A DNA stretch of 53,882 bases from the NCBI GenBank assembly GCA_013203845.1, contig JABMPE010000074.1:1-53882 (forward strand). Direction: 5' to 3'. This DNA comes from Rhodopirellula sp. (lineage in GTDB: Bacteria; Planctomycetota; Planctomycetia; Planctomycetales; Planctomycetaceae). Positions 36,442-46,336 of the stretch are shown here, piece by piece (position 1 is the stretch's first letter; each line of letters starts with the position of its first letter). Position numbers and translations under genes: made by a program. The notes beneath the pieces are model-generated. The model was given only the letters and a program-made list of their open reading frames with translations, was not told the DNA's origin and made no database searches.

Positions 36442-38460
36442 ATGAAGTATCGCCCTGAAATTGATGGCCTACGGGCAATCGCCGTCGTTCTGGTCATTTT
36501 ATATCATGCCGAAAGCGGCTGGTGTCCCGGCGGCTACATGGGAGTTGATGTCTTCTTTGTCATATCCGGTTACCTGATTACGTCCATCATTCGGAAAGAA
36601 GTAGCTGCAGGACGTTTCTCACTTCTCAACTTTTACGAACGACGAGCGCGGCGGATTCTGCCAGCCTTTCTGGTGATGCTGGCTATTGTTCTTTCAGTGA
36701 GCCTCTGGATTGTGCTTCCCAGCGCGTTCAAGGGTGTTGGCCGGTCAGCTGCCGCATCGGCACTATCGGTATCGAATGTCCTGTTTTGGGCGGAAGATGA
36801 TTACTTCGCTGCTGCTTCGGAAGAAAAGCCGCTGCTTCATACATGGTCGCTGGGAGTTGAAGAACAGTTTTACGTTCTGTTACCGCTGCTTGTTCTGGTT
36901 GCTGGTGCTGGCCGAAGATGCACTCTGGTCATGGCAATATGTGGAGCAGCGTCATTTGCTCTGTCGGCCTGGCAGGTCCGATTTGCTCCCACCGCGGCGT
37001 TCTTCCTACTGCCCTCAAGAGCCTGGGAGTTACTTCTCGGAAGTCTCTTGACAGCGGTACCAGTGCCAAATGCTTCGGCGCGGATTCGTAACATCGTCGC
37101 ATTTTGCGGGTTCGGTGCCATTGTTTGGGGATCCTGGGCTTACAGCGTTGAGACCATATTTCCTGGAGACAGCGCTTTCATTCCGTGCGTTGGCGCTGCC
37201 GCGATAATCTTTGGAAGTCCCCAGGGACTGGTCAGCAAACTGCTGTCGTGCCGACCAATCGTCTTCGCAGGCAGGATTTCCTATTCGCTGTATCTGTGGC
37301 ATTGGCCGATCCTTGTGCTGGCTCGCCAATGGAACATTGTGCCGCTGGACACATTTCAGACCCTGGCCTGCATTACCGCATCTTTTGTGGTCGCAATTCT
37401 CTCTTGGAAATACGTTGAGCAACCGTTTCGTTCACGTCATCTTCTTGCGTCCCGTCGCGCTGTGTTTTCACTATCGGCGGCAGCGCTGGCGATCTCCTTC
37501 AGCGCGGGATCCTACATTCACTTCAGCAACGGAGTTACGCAACGTTTTCCGGAAAACGTCGTCCAGCTCGACAACGGTGCTTATGACCGTCTGGCGATTC
37601 AGCAGGAAGTCACGATCCTCAAGTGGGAAGGCGACGCTGGCGAGACGATATATGGAGCACGAGTCGCTCCGCGAATTGCGGTTATCGGCGACAGCCACGC
37701 CAACGCTTTGGGAATGGCGTTAGGAGCGGCGGCGTATCGCCGCCACGAATCGGTTCAGCTCTTTTCTCATAGTGGCGTAGCACCTCTCGCTGGACTGCGA
37801 TTCAGAAGTTCTCCCAAGGCGCATGAGTGGGTTGATGCGACGCTTAAACAAATCTGTGACCGGGACAGTATTCAAGACGTGGTTCTGGTTGGTCGTTGGG
37901 CATCCGCCATTCACGGCCACAATACAGATTTCGGAAGCTACGAGCGCGGACGATCCGCTACACCATCAATTGCTGGGCGGACAGCAGGGCAGATCGTCTC
38001 TACAACAGAGGCAATCGAAATGTTCGCATGGGGCATTACCGAAACAGTTAACCGTCTTAGGGCTGCCGGAAAACGGATTGTCGTCGTCTACCCCGTTCCT
38101 GAGGTTGGCTATCACGTACCCCGCACTCTGGCTCGGATCATGAATCGTGGCGACGACATCGCTGATTTCAAACGCCCCGCCGAATACTATTTTCAACGTC
38201 AGAAACACGTGTTTAACTCGCTGGATTCATTGGGAAACGATGGGATTACCCGTGTGTTTCCTCACCAAGTGCTGATCACCGGTAGTGAAGCCATTGTTCA
38301 GGAAAACGGTGTTCCGCTTTATTGCGACGACGATCACCTGAGCTATGCCGGAGCCAGCAAGCTGGTTCCCCTTTTCGAGAGCAGTCTCTGGTCTGGTCGG
38401 GATGCGAGTGCAGTCCTGGCGGCGAAATCTCCAGCGACTGAAGGCACGGTGAATCGGTGA
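36442..38460 (+). CDS. Acyltransferase-3 (OafA/YrhL-like) with C-terminal SGNH domain
   Basis: YRPEIDGLRAIAVVLVILYHAE, GYMGVDVFFVISGYLITSII, ERRARRILPAF; SGNH part AVIGDSHANALGMAL and CDDDHLSYAGA. Confidence 0.95.
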   Translation: MKYRPEIDGLRAIAVVLVILYHAESGWCPGGYMGVDVFFVISGYLITSIIRKEVAAGRFSLLNFYERRARRILPAFLVMLAIVLSVSLWIVLPSAFKGVGRSAAASALSVSNVLFWAEDDYFAAASEEKPLLHTWSLGVEEQFYVLLPLLVLVAGAGRRCTLVMAICGAASFALSAWQVRFAPTAAFFLLPSRAWELLLGSLLTAVPVPNASARIRNIVAFCGFGAIVWGSWAYSVETIFPGDSAFIPCVGAAAIIFGSPQGLVSKLLSCRPIVFAGRISYSLYLWHWPILVLARQWNIVPLDTFQTLACITASFVVAILSWKYVEQPFRSRHLLASRRAVFSLSAAALAISFSAGSYIHFSNGVTQRFPENVVQLDNGAYDRLAIQQEVTILKWEGDAGETIYGARVAPRIAVIGDSHANALGMALGAAAYRRHESVQLFSHSGVAPLAGLRFRSSPKAHEWVDATLKQICDRDSIQDVVLVGRWASAIHGHNTDFGSYERGRSATPSIAGRTAGQIVSTTEAIEMFAWGITETVNRLRAAGKRIVVVYPVPEVGYHVPRTLARIMNRGDDIADFKRPAEYYFQRQKHVFNSLDSLGNDGITRVFPHQVLITGSEAIVQENGVPLYCDDDHLSYAGASKLVPLFESSLWSGRDASAVLAAKSPATEGTVNR

Positions 38461-38571
38461 GACATTCTGAACGTGTGTCGCCAAGCGACAACGTGTAACG
38501 CGGAGTGTCGATGTAATCACCTCTTGAAGCTAACACAGCACAGGCAGTTACGACGGTTTCTGCACACGTTG

Positions 38572-39627
38572 TCATACGGCGGGTGCGGGTACTCCTAACT
38601 CTTCGGCGAGTTTCAGAAGGGCGTTCCAGTTGCCGTCGTCGAGGGGGATGCCTTCGGCGGAGCGTTTGGCCAGGGTTCGTTGTTCGGGATCGCCTGGCAG
38701 GAAGATTTCGTTGACGCCGTCGATGCGCGGTACCGATCGCACGTACTCTTCCAGGCTGGCGACTTCTGATTGGAGATGCTCGAAACCGGCGTACTGAGCG
38801 GGATCGATCACGATAAAGAAGGCGGCGTTGCCGACCGGCGGCGGCGGGTCCGGATAAGCGCACTGGCCGCCGGACAAGGCTCCGCAAAGCATCTCAATCA
38901 TGAACGACAGACCAAAACCCTTGTAAGCCTGGTCGCCGCCCATTGGCAGGATCGTTCCCGGAGGATCGCCGTAAAGCTGGTTGGGATCGTTGGTCGGGTT
39001 GCCTTCCGGATCGAGCACCCAGCCGTCGGGCACCTTTTCGCCAGCGATCTTTTTGACTCGGACTTTTCCTTCAGCAGTCGCACTGGTTCCGAAGTCCAGC
39101 ACGAACGGGCCGTTCTTGCCGCCGGGCATGCCGATACACAACGGGTTGGTGCCCAGGCGAGGTCGTTTGCCGCCAACAGGAGCAACTCGCTGTGCTGCGC
39201 CGTGAGTGTTCGCGCAGATGATCGCGGCCATGTTCTTGGCCGCGGCCATTTCGGCGTACTCGCCCAGCCGACCGATGTGAGCCGATTGTCGCAGCGTACC
39301 CGAGGCGATGCCGGCCGTGGCGGCTTTGTCGATCAGCTTTTCCATCAGCTGTCGCGAGAGCACCTGACCAAAGCCCCAGTTCCCGTCGCCGACGACGGTT
39401 CCGGACGTTTCGTGAGCGATCGTCAAATCTGATCCCGCGTTGAGTTTTCCATCCTGTACCTGCTTGACGTAAAACGGAATTCGCATCACGCCGTGAGAAT
39501 CGTGTCCTCGCAGATTCGCCTGAACCAGGCTGCGGCCCACAATCGAGGCTTCCGATTCATTGGCTCCGCCCGCCGCCAGCAAAGCGACCCCAAACTCCTG
39601 CAATTGTGTTTCCGTCAAAATCGGCAC
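38572..39627 (-). CDS. Ldh-family (malate/lactate/ureidoglycolate) oxidoreductase
   Basis: GHDSHGVMRIPFYVKQ, NWGFGQVLSRQLMEKLIDKA, GTNPLCIGMPGG, DQAYKGFGLSFMIEMLCGALSG. Confidence 0.93.
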   Translation of the reverse strand: MPILTETQLQEFGVALLAAGGANESEASIVGRSLVQANLRGHDSHGVMRIPFYVKQVQDGKLNAGSDLTIAHETSGTVVGDGNWGFGQVLSRQLMEKLIDKAATAGIASGTLRQSAHIGRLGEYAEMAAAKNMAAIICANTHGAAQRVAPVGGKRPRLGTNPLCIGMPGGKNGPFVLDFGTSATAEGKVRVKKIAGEKVPDGWVLDPEGNPTNDPNQLYGDPPGTILPMGGDQAYKGFGLSFMIEMLCGALSGGQCAYPDPPPPVGNAAFFIVIDPAQYAGFEHLQSEVASLEEYVRSVPRIDGVNEIFLPGDPEQRTLAKRSAEGIPLDDGNWNALLKLAEELGVPAPAV

Positions 39628-39720
39628 AGCTTATCTCCCTCGCGGCATGGTCAATCGAATGTGAAAGCTACGGCTTGAGACTTTCCCGTAGTGGGCAGGA
39701 CGTAATCTGACGCAAATCCG

Positions 39721-39940
39721 TGAAGACGCAAAGGAACGCGACGAATCTCAAATCGTTCGCTGGTCGGATCTCACTCGGGCACCTCTGGCGAAACCTTACC
39801 AATTTCAGCGCTTTGCGAAACCTTGCGTCTTTGCGTCAGGTGGTTGAAGGAAGGAGCCGCGGATACACACTGATTTGCACGGATGAAGTTGGAGCCAGTT
39901 CAAAAGGTATCCGTGCTGTTCTGTGTCAATCGGTGGCTCA
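39721..39940. repeat. Intergenic repeat-like segment with GCAAAGACGCAAGG and CACGGAT dyads
   Basis: GAAGACGCAAAGG near the start opposed by CCTTGCGTCTTTGCGTC; then TTGCACGGAT opposed by ATCCGTGC; no supported gene across about 790 bp. Confidence 0.5.
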
Positions 39941-40416
39941 AATGCACAAACATCAGATCGGATTGCGCCCGCCCTCACTGATGGGCGAGACGCTTCAGCC
40001 TGCTTCTTCGTCAGCTTGGATTCGTTCGAAATTCTGTACCGGTCGTAGGCTCGGTTCGACCTGCGGAAGATAGTGGAACTGGTGCAGATCGACGTGTCCT
40101 GCCGGTCGCAAAGCGGTCTCCGGTCACGGAACACTTTTGGATTCGCCCCGCCGATACCCCTTGAGCCGACCGCAACGGCTGCCTGGTTCACGCCAGTCAG
40201 GAAAAGCAGCCACTGGCAAGGACGACAGCGGTCGAGCGGACTGAGTATTCCCACTGAAGATTGACGACAGAGTTCGCGTGCTGCCTGCTCATCGCGAGAA
40301 AAGACGCTTCTAACAACTTGCGTACGCACGCGGTTAAGGGCGTTTCCGCGGAAGTTTTCCGCCTCGTGGTAATCCCGGTCGGTACGCGTATTTCCCCCCG
40401 AGCAACGAGGTTGTCC

Positions 40417-40722
40417 ATGAGCAATGCTGCCGCCGGAATTGCACCGTCCGACATTTCGACCATCGAAGACCTGCGTGAATTTGTCCACGCGACTCTTTGT
40501 GCGAAAGAGAACCTCGTTGCAGATCAGTTCAAAATGATCGAACGGGAACTCACAAAGAGCGGACGTCTGTGCGGCATTCAGTACACGATTCATGGACCAC
40601 GACAGGTTCGGCTATCCGCGGTGTGGGCTTCCGATCGCAACCTGCTCTACTTCTACGACACCAGCGGCGTCCGTTATCTCAAGGTACCACTGCGGAATCG
40701 CTTCTCAGGTGAAGCTGCCTGA
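40417..40722 (+). CDS. Conserved small hypothetical protein
   Basis: MSNAAAGIAPSDISTIEDLREFVHATLCAKENLVADQFKMIERELTKSGRLCGIQYTIHGPRQVRLSAVWASDRNLLYFYD; compact folded-looking sequence, plausible upstream AACGAGG. Confidence 0.65.
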   Translation: MSNAAAGIAPSDISTIEDLREFVHATLCAKENLVADQFKMIERELTKSGRLCGIQYTIHGPRQVRLSAVWASDRNLLYFYDTSGVRYLKVPLRNRFSGEAA

Positions 40723-40936
40723 ACGCATCGCGGGCAGCATTCCCATGTTCCTGCGAGTTAGTACGCATTCTGCGAAATGAGGGTTGATATTCGGCATTGG
40801 GTGGCTGGTGATCAAGCTTCCGCCACCCGGACTTTGCCCTCTATTTTCGGGACGCGTACTGAGAGACCTGCATGCAGCATGAGGCGACAAAAACGGGGTT
40901 GCACACTGGCAAGGCTGGAAAGCCACGGCACCGTCA

Positions 40937-42142
40937 CTACGACAGCTGGCAGGCCTTTTCGGCGATTAACGCGTCGAGTTCCTGCTTCAGCCGCGGAAGA
41001 ATTTCGTCGTACGGAAACGCGCCGATTTCTTCTGGTCCGCGTTTCAGATTGACGAAGTTCGGAGCACACCACAGCCCGAGATCAGCATCGTCGGTTTCTC
41101 CAGGACCGTTCACGCGACAACCCATCACGGCAATCGTCAGCGCATGCTCACGGGCATATTCAGTCATCTTTTTCACATCCTGAGCGAGTTCGATGAATGC
41201 TTCGTTCTCGACGCGGGAACAGCTAGGGCAACTGATGATGTTGAGTGTCGGCAATCCGTAGTCGACAACCGTTCGAACCCGACCAGCCGCGATGTCCGCA
41301 ATGATCGAACGACCGGCGACGATTTCTTCGCCTTTACGGTTATTCGGAACGGTCAACGAGACTCGAATCGTGTCGCCGATTCCGCGACCAATTAACTGCT
41401 CAAAGGCGATCCTCGTCTTGATGATCCCGTCCGGCGGCATGCCCGCTTCTGTCACGCCCAGATGTAACGGCACATCGGGACGCTGTTCTGAGAAACGTCG
41501 ATTGACGTCAATCACTTTCTGCGGATCCGAATCCTTCAGAGAAACGCAGTATCGCGTGAAATCGAGCGCGTCGAGAAACTCGCAATGCTCCAATGCACTT
41601 TCCAGCATCGGCGAGATGGAATCGTCTTCCGGATACTGATCGATTTTTCCCGGATCGACCGAGCCACAGTTCACTCCCACGCGAATCGCGCAGTCATTCG
41701 CCGCGGCCACGCCGGCAATAAATCGCACTTTTTCCTGCCACGGCTTTTCGCGTTCGTGATGGTAAAGATGTCCGGGGTTGTAGCGAATCTTGTCGACGTG
41801 CGGAGCGACGTCCTCAGCTAAGCGGTAATTCTCCTGCAGATCGACTGAGAGATTGGCGGTGGTCTGTTTCCGGATTTCGGCGAGCGCTTCCGCGTCTTTA
41901 CGACTGTCGACCGCAATGCGCACAACATCGGCGCCGGCCTCAACCAGAGCGTTAATCTGGCCGACCGTGGCGTCGACGTCCTGCGTGTGCGTGGCCGTCA
42001 TGCTTTGCACGGCGATGGGATTTGAGTTCCCAATCGTTACCGAGCCAATCTGCACACTACGGGTAGGTTTTCGCTCAATCGTCAGTTCCGAACTGTCCAC
42101 ACCGATTCTCCAATCAGGCCGCCCATCGACAAACAAAACCAC
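40937..42142 (-). CDS. ispG: 4-hydroxy-3-methylbut-2-en-1-yl diphosphate synthase
   Basis: [45 protein letters not shown] and GCRVNGPGE cluster ligands; GTG start. Confidence 0.96.
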   Translation of the reverse strand: MVLFVDGRPDWRIGVDSSELTIERKPTRSVQIGSVTIGNSNPIAVQSMTATHTQDVDATVGQINALVEAGADVVRIAVDSRKDAEALAEIRKQTTANLSVDLQENYRLAEDVAPHVDKIRYNPGHLYHHEREKPWQEKVRFIAGVAAANDCAIRVGVNCGSVDPGKIDQYPEDDSISPMLESALEHCEFLDALDFTRYCVSLKDSDPQKVIDVNRRFSEQRPDVPLHLGVTEAGMPPDGIIKTRIAFEQLIGRGIGDTIRVSLTVPNNRKGEEIVAGRSIIADIAAGRVRTVVDYGLPTLNIISCPSCSRVENEAFIELAQDVKKMTEYAREHALTIAVMGCRVNGPGETDDADLGLWCAPNFVNLKRGPEEIGAFPYDEILPRLKQELDALIAEKACQLS

Positions 42143-42469
42143 GCGTCAGTGCGAGGCGCGGCGAGTCTAGTGGACGTTCTCAGGTCGAGCCAGTTGAGTC
42201 CGTGCAATCTTCCCCGGCCCGGCCTGCGACAGCCCAGGACTGGTGGACACCGGAAGGATTGCCAGGAATCCTTCCAAGAGCTTGTCGTGTCAGAGAAATC
42301 TAAAGGGCCTCGTCGGTCTCACGATTCAACATTTTCGTTGGATTTCCAGGTTCTCGCAGGATTTTCCGGGCCAGCGGACTGACATCCGCCACTCGCCAGT
42401 ACGTCCAGGAGTTTCGCCAGAAACATTTCATTCATGGCCGCGTGAGGTGTAACGCGCCATGTCGATCGG

Positions 42470-42787
42470 CTACCCCGAGAAATCCCCATTGGTTTCCGGA
42501 GCATCCGATACCACTGAACGGTAATTTTCCAGCGGTTGCCAGGTCAGCAGTTCTGTCACACCTCGGATCATCGCCGGCAGATTGATCAGCAGTGAGACCC
42601 CGGCAGCAACGCTCAGCGTCATCAGAATGTCATCAACCATCGGCCCATGATGCCTGCCACTGAAAGTTGCGGCGTCCGAAACGATCATTATCGTCCGCCC
42701 TGGGTTGGTGATTTCAGCCAGAGAATACACATTGGACCAACGGGCGAATCCGAAAGCCGCCGGCAGGTGCGGAGCAATCAGGGCCAA
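42470..42787 (-). pseudogene. Out-of-frame C-terminal extension of the ABC permease (possible frameshift)
   Basis: LALIAPHLPAAFGFARWSNVYSLAEITNPGRTI continues as permease-like sequence in the -1 frame at the upstream stop; only a TTG start is available. Confidence 0.5.
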
Positions 42788-44025
42788 CGCGCCATCAGGA
42801 TCACGAGAACCCGGGCATGAGCTGGTCGGAATTCAGGTGTCACCGCTTGTCCCCATCGTCCGACAGCTGCACCCAGTGACACGTAAATAAACACGTACAA
42901 CGCCGTCACCGTGACGATGTTGTGGACCCACGCCGGCCACACGTCGAGATTTCCGATCACGACGATTGCCAGTAGGTGCATGCTCAGCAACAGCAAACCC
43001 CGCCGCCCGCCTGGCATCCACGGTGCAATCAGCAGTCGAAGGAGTCCAAACCGTGACACACTACGGCGAATTCGCCGAGAAACATGGTCTGGCTCTGTAC
43101 TGAAAAACAAACCTGCAAGGAACCAGTGAATGCAGGAGATCGTTGCACAGACAACGATTACTTCTTCATCAACGGCGAAAGTGCCGGAGTAGTAGCTGTA
43201 AGCCCACACTCCAATCCACAGCAGCCAGAATTGCAGCGTGCAGATCACTCGCACGCCTGAGCTTCGATTGTCCGACTCGAACGTGAGTCGCGAAACGGCG
43301 ATCTGTTGTGCAAGAAGAAAGTAGCTTCCCAGGCCAATCAGAAAGCTGAATAGAACCCACCAGAACTCCTCGTCGTCAAACGGTATCGATTCGGAAAACG
43401 CAGCCGCGCTAAGACCGAAAGCAACAGACATCTGCCACAGCAATAATCCAAGCATCCCGATGGTGTTGATCGCCTGCCATTGCCGACTGCTCGACAGCGT
43501 GCTGAGCATCAGGGCGATCATCGAAACAAACACGCTCCACAGCAGACCCAGCGTCAGGAACAGTGTCACCATCGCCAGGTCGAAACCCTGCAGCAGCGAC
43601 GTGAACGCGATGAAAGGAGCAATGGCCGAGTAATAGATGAAAACCTGCACCAGCGAACTCAGCAGCTTTCCCGAAACAATCTGACGCGGACTGAGCGTCG
43701 AGATGCTCAGCAGTTCGTACGTGTTCTGGTCACGTTCGTTGAGCATGCTGCGAAACGATCCGAACGGAACGACAAACAACGTCGCGAAACCAATCACGTA
43801 ATAGTAAGCGACGAAAAAGGCCCGCCCCGCCGATCCGTACTCGATAGCCGGACCAAACCACACAATACCAAAGACAGAAATCAACCAGGCAACTGTCAGC
43901 AGCAGCATGAAGGTGACGATGAACTGGCGACTCTTCAGCGCCTGTCTTGTTTCTTTCACCAGAATCGGGTTGAGGCGATCCGTCAGGTAATCCGCCATGT
44001 GAAAAAACTTTTCGCCAGTGCTCAT
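42778..44025 (-). CDS. ABC-2-type exporter permease
   Basis: Multi-TM; NPILVKETRQALKSRQFI, NERDQNTYELLSISTLSPRQIVSGKLLSSLVQVFIYYSAIAPFIAFTSLLQG. Confidence 0.88.
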   Translation of the reverse strand: MSTGEKFFHMADYLTDRLNPILVKETRQALKSRQFIVTFMLLLTVAWLISVFGIVWFGPAIEYGSAGRAFFVAYYYVIGFATLFVVPFGSFRSMLNERDQNTYELLSISTLSPRQIVSGKLLSSLVQVFIYYSAIAPFIAFTSLLQGFDLAMVTLFLTLGLLWSVFVSMIALMLSTLSSSRQWQAINTIGMLGLLLWQMSVAFGLSAAAFSESIPFDDEEFWWVLFSFLIGLGSYFLLAQQIAVSRLTFESDNRSSGVRVICTLQFWLLWIGVWAYSYYSGTFAVDEEVIVVCATISCIHWFLAGLFFSTEPDHVSRRIRRSVSRFGLLRLLIAPWMPGGRRGLLLLSMHLLAIVVIGNLDVWPAWVHNIVTVTALYVFIYVSLGAAVGRWGQAVTPEFRPAHARVLVILMARWP

Positions 44026-44081
44026 GGTTGGTCCTGGAGATCGATTGCGAACTTACCTGATCAACTTCTGGAGACGTTACG

Positions 44082-45098
44082 CTACTGCGTAATTCCCTTG
44101 GTGATATTCATGAAGGCATCTTCAAGACTTTGCGACTTACCGTGAAATTCGATCACCGGATGCCCTGCGGTCAACAGATTCTGCAGTAACTGCTGCTGCT
44201 CAGTCTCGTTACCTTCAAAGTCAAACGTTGCATGCCCGACAGAGCATTGGACATCCTTCACCATTGGCTGTTCCAGCAGCCACTTTTCGAGCCGGCTGGT
44301 CGCCTCGTCTAAAGTATCGCCAGCTGCGAGTCGAACATGGAGCGCGCGTGTGCCGATCGACCCGCTCGTGGCCTGCTGCTGCCGCTGAATTTCAGCCACG
44401 GTGCCGTACGCCAGAATCTGCCCTGCTTCGATGATCGCCGCTGAGTCACAGATCTCGCCCAGCTCGGTCAGAATGTGCGAGCTGATCAGGACCGTTTTTT
44501 TCATCTCGCTGGCCAGCAGTCGAATCAGTTCGCGTAGTTCGACGCGGGCTCGCGGATCGAGTCCGGCAGCGGGCTCATCAAGCACCATGACCTGCGGATC
44601 ATGAATGAGGCATCGCCCGAGACCGAGCCGTTGCGACATCCCCTTTGATAGCGTGTTGATCGCCTTGTCGGCCAGTTTTCGCAGTTCCGTAAAAACCAGC
44701 ACGTGTTCGATGGCGTCTCGACGCTGAGCGTCCCTTAGACCATAAGCGCGGGCGTAAAAGTCGAGATACTCAACGACATTCATGTTCGCGTATTTGCCGA
44801 AGCTGTCCGGCATGAATCCCAGATAGCGACGCACTTTGTCAGGATCATCAACGACCGAGTACCCACAGACAAACGCGTCGCCAGCCGTCGGCGTATCAAG
44901 TGTCGCGAGAATCCGCATGCTCGTCGTTTTGCCAGCACCATTTGGCCCGATGAAGCCCATGACCTGACCGGGCCACGCTTTGAACGACACATCGTCAACG
45001 GCCTTCAGTCGACCAAAAAAGCGATGCAGATGCCGCAGCTCTAACGAGGGTTCTCCTCGCTGCGCAGTTTCTGAGGCTCTGACAACAGACTCAATCAT
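44082..45098 (-). CDS. ABC transporter ATP-binding protein (exporter type)
   Basis: GFIGPNGAGKTTSMRIL Walker A, LSKGMSQRLGLGRCLIHDPQVMVLDEPAAGLDP. Confidence 0.96.
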   Translation of the reverse strand: MIESVVRASETAQRGEPSLELRHLHRFFGRLKAVDDVSFKAWPGQVMGFIGPNGAGKTTSMRILATLDTPTAGDAFVCGYSVVDDPDKVRRYLGFMPDSFGKYANMNVVEYLDFYARAYGLRDAQRRDAIEHVLVFTELRKLADKAINTLSKGMSQRLGLGRCLIHDPQVMVLDEPAAGLDPRARVELRELIRLLASEMKKTVLISSHILTELGEICDSAAIIEAGQILAYGTVAEIQRQQQATSGSIGTRALHVRLAAGDTLDEATSRLEKWLLEQPMVKDVQCSVGHATFDFEGNETEQQQLLQNLLTAGHPVIEFHGKSQSLEDAFMNITKGITQ

Positions 45099-45154
45099 GG
45101 GCGGCTCGCAACATCAGGATCGAATGAGTACTCGTCGTCTGAAGAGCGGTCCAT

Positions 45155-46108
45155 TCAAAGGACGTCTTCAGAGTCGTCGTCGTCGAAGACCGATGCGTCA
45201 GCGGCGATGATGTCGACTTCGGGCGCCGGAGCGTGCTTCATCATCGTGACCAGGCGACCTCCGTCACTGTAGATTACTTCGTCCATAAACGATCTCATCA
45301 GGAGCAGCCCGCGACCGCTCGGGCGATCGAGAAATTCCGGATCAGTGGGATCGGGAATCGCCTCAGGATCGAATCCTGGGCCCTCATCTCGCACTGAAAA
45401 TCGTACCGCTTCCTGAGTCAGCGAGATGTCAACGAAGAGTTGCCGTTGGATGTACGGTTTCTCAAGACTTCGACGACGAGCAAGGTCTTCGTAGGCCGAA
45501 TGATCCTGATCACGCAACTCAGAACTCACTTCCAGATTCCCATGATAGAGTGCGTTCAACAGTGATTCCTCAAAGGCAATACTGATACGCAGCCGGTCGT
45601 TCTCTGGAAAAATCCGCATCGACCGCATCGTGTCCCGCACCTGCGCGGAGAGAGCATGCACGAGCTTTGTTTCGTTGGGCAGCACGTACGATGTCACGAT
45701 GCTGGAGATGCGGTTCAGCAGCCGGGTTCCGCCACGGCTCGAAGACGCCGCTTCCAGAACCTGACGAATCGTCGAAATCAGATCCTCGCCCAGACGCCGT
45801 TTGGTGACGTAACTGGCTGCTCCCAGTCGCAGAGCTTCCACCGCCAGCTCCTCACTTCCCTGAGCCGTCATCAGCAGAACGGGAATCAACGGATAGTCGC
45901 TTTTGATGGCCTGAACCAGTTCGAGACCGTTCAACTCCGGCATATGGAGATCCGTGAGGACGGCATCGGGAATATCGAGTTCGAGCCGTTCCAGCGCGTC
46001 CCGGCCATTCTCGGCATAGATCACCTCGTACTCGCCGGTCTTCTGCAGGAGCCCTCCCACAAGTCGACGGTCAACGCGAGAATCGTCCACCACAAGTAGC
46101 GTTTGCAT
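45155..46108 (-). CDS. Response regulator receiver fused to RsbW-like HATPase (anti-sigma-type kinase)
   Basis: MQTLLVVDDSRVDRRLVGGLL...AVLTDLHMPELNGLEL...VLLMTAQGSE receiver; C-terminal IAFEESLLNALYHGNLE and FSVRDEGPGFDPEAIPDP...GRGLLLMRSFMDEV. Confidence 0.92.
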   Translation of the reverse strand: MQTLLVVDDSRVDRRLVGGLLQKTGEYEVIYAENGRDALERLELDIPDAVLTDLHMPELNGLELVQAIKSDYPLIPVLLMTAQGSEELAVEALRLGAASYVTKRRLGEDLISTIRQVLEAASSSRGGTRLLNRISSIVTSYVLPNETKLVHALSAQVRDTMRSMRIFPENDRLRISIAFEESLLNALYHGNLEVSSELRDQDHSAYEDLARRRSLEKPYIQRQLFVDISLTQEAVRFSVRDEGPGFDPEAIPDPTDPEFLDRPSGRGLLLMRSFMDEVIYSDGGRLVTMMKHAPAPEVDIIAADASVFDDDDSEDVL

Positions 46109-46336
46109 GACTGTGCTTTCCATGGCCTGGCCCGGCCAGGTAACGAGACTTCTAATCACACGTTCCTGGGTTCGAACGAAAACTGGCTTTCTGTGCACGT
46201 CTAAAGAAGTTTCAAACAATCACGATTCCGGCAATACCGTTCCGCCAATCGATCATTCGTTAGACCTCGATGGCCAGCACGTTCACTGTTTCAATTAGAA
46301 CGACAGCAACTGCGACAAAAGTGAACAATATGGTAC

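Noticed and set aside
39805-40593. 262-aa minus-strand ORF in the intergenic gap
   Set aside because: Covers repeat-like sequence and overlaps the more convincing 40417-40722 plus-strand gene; no folded-protein-like composition.
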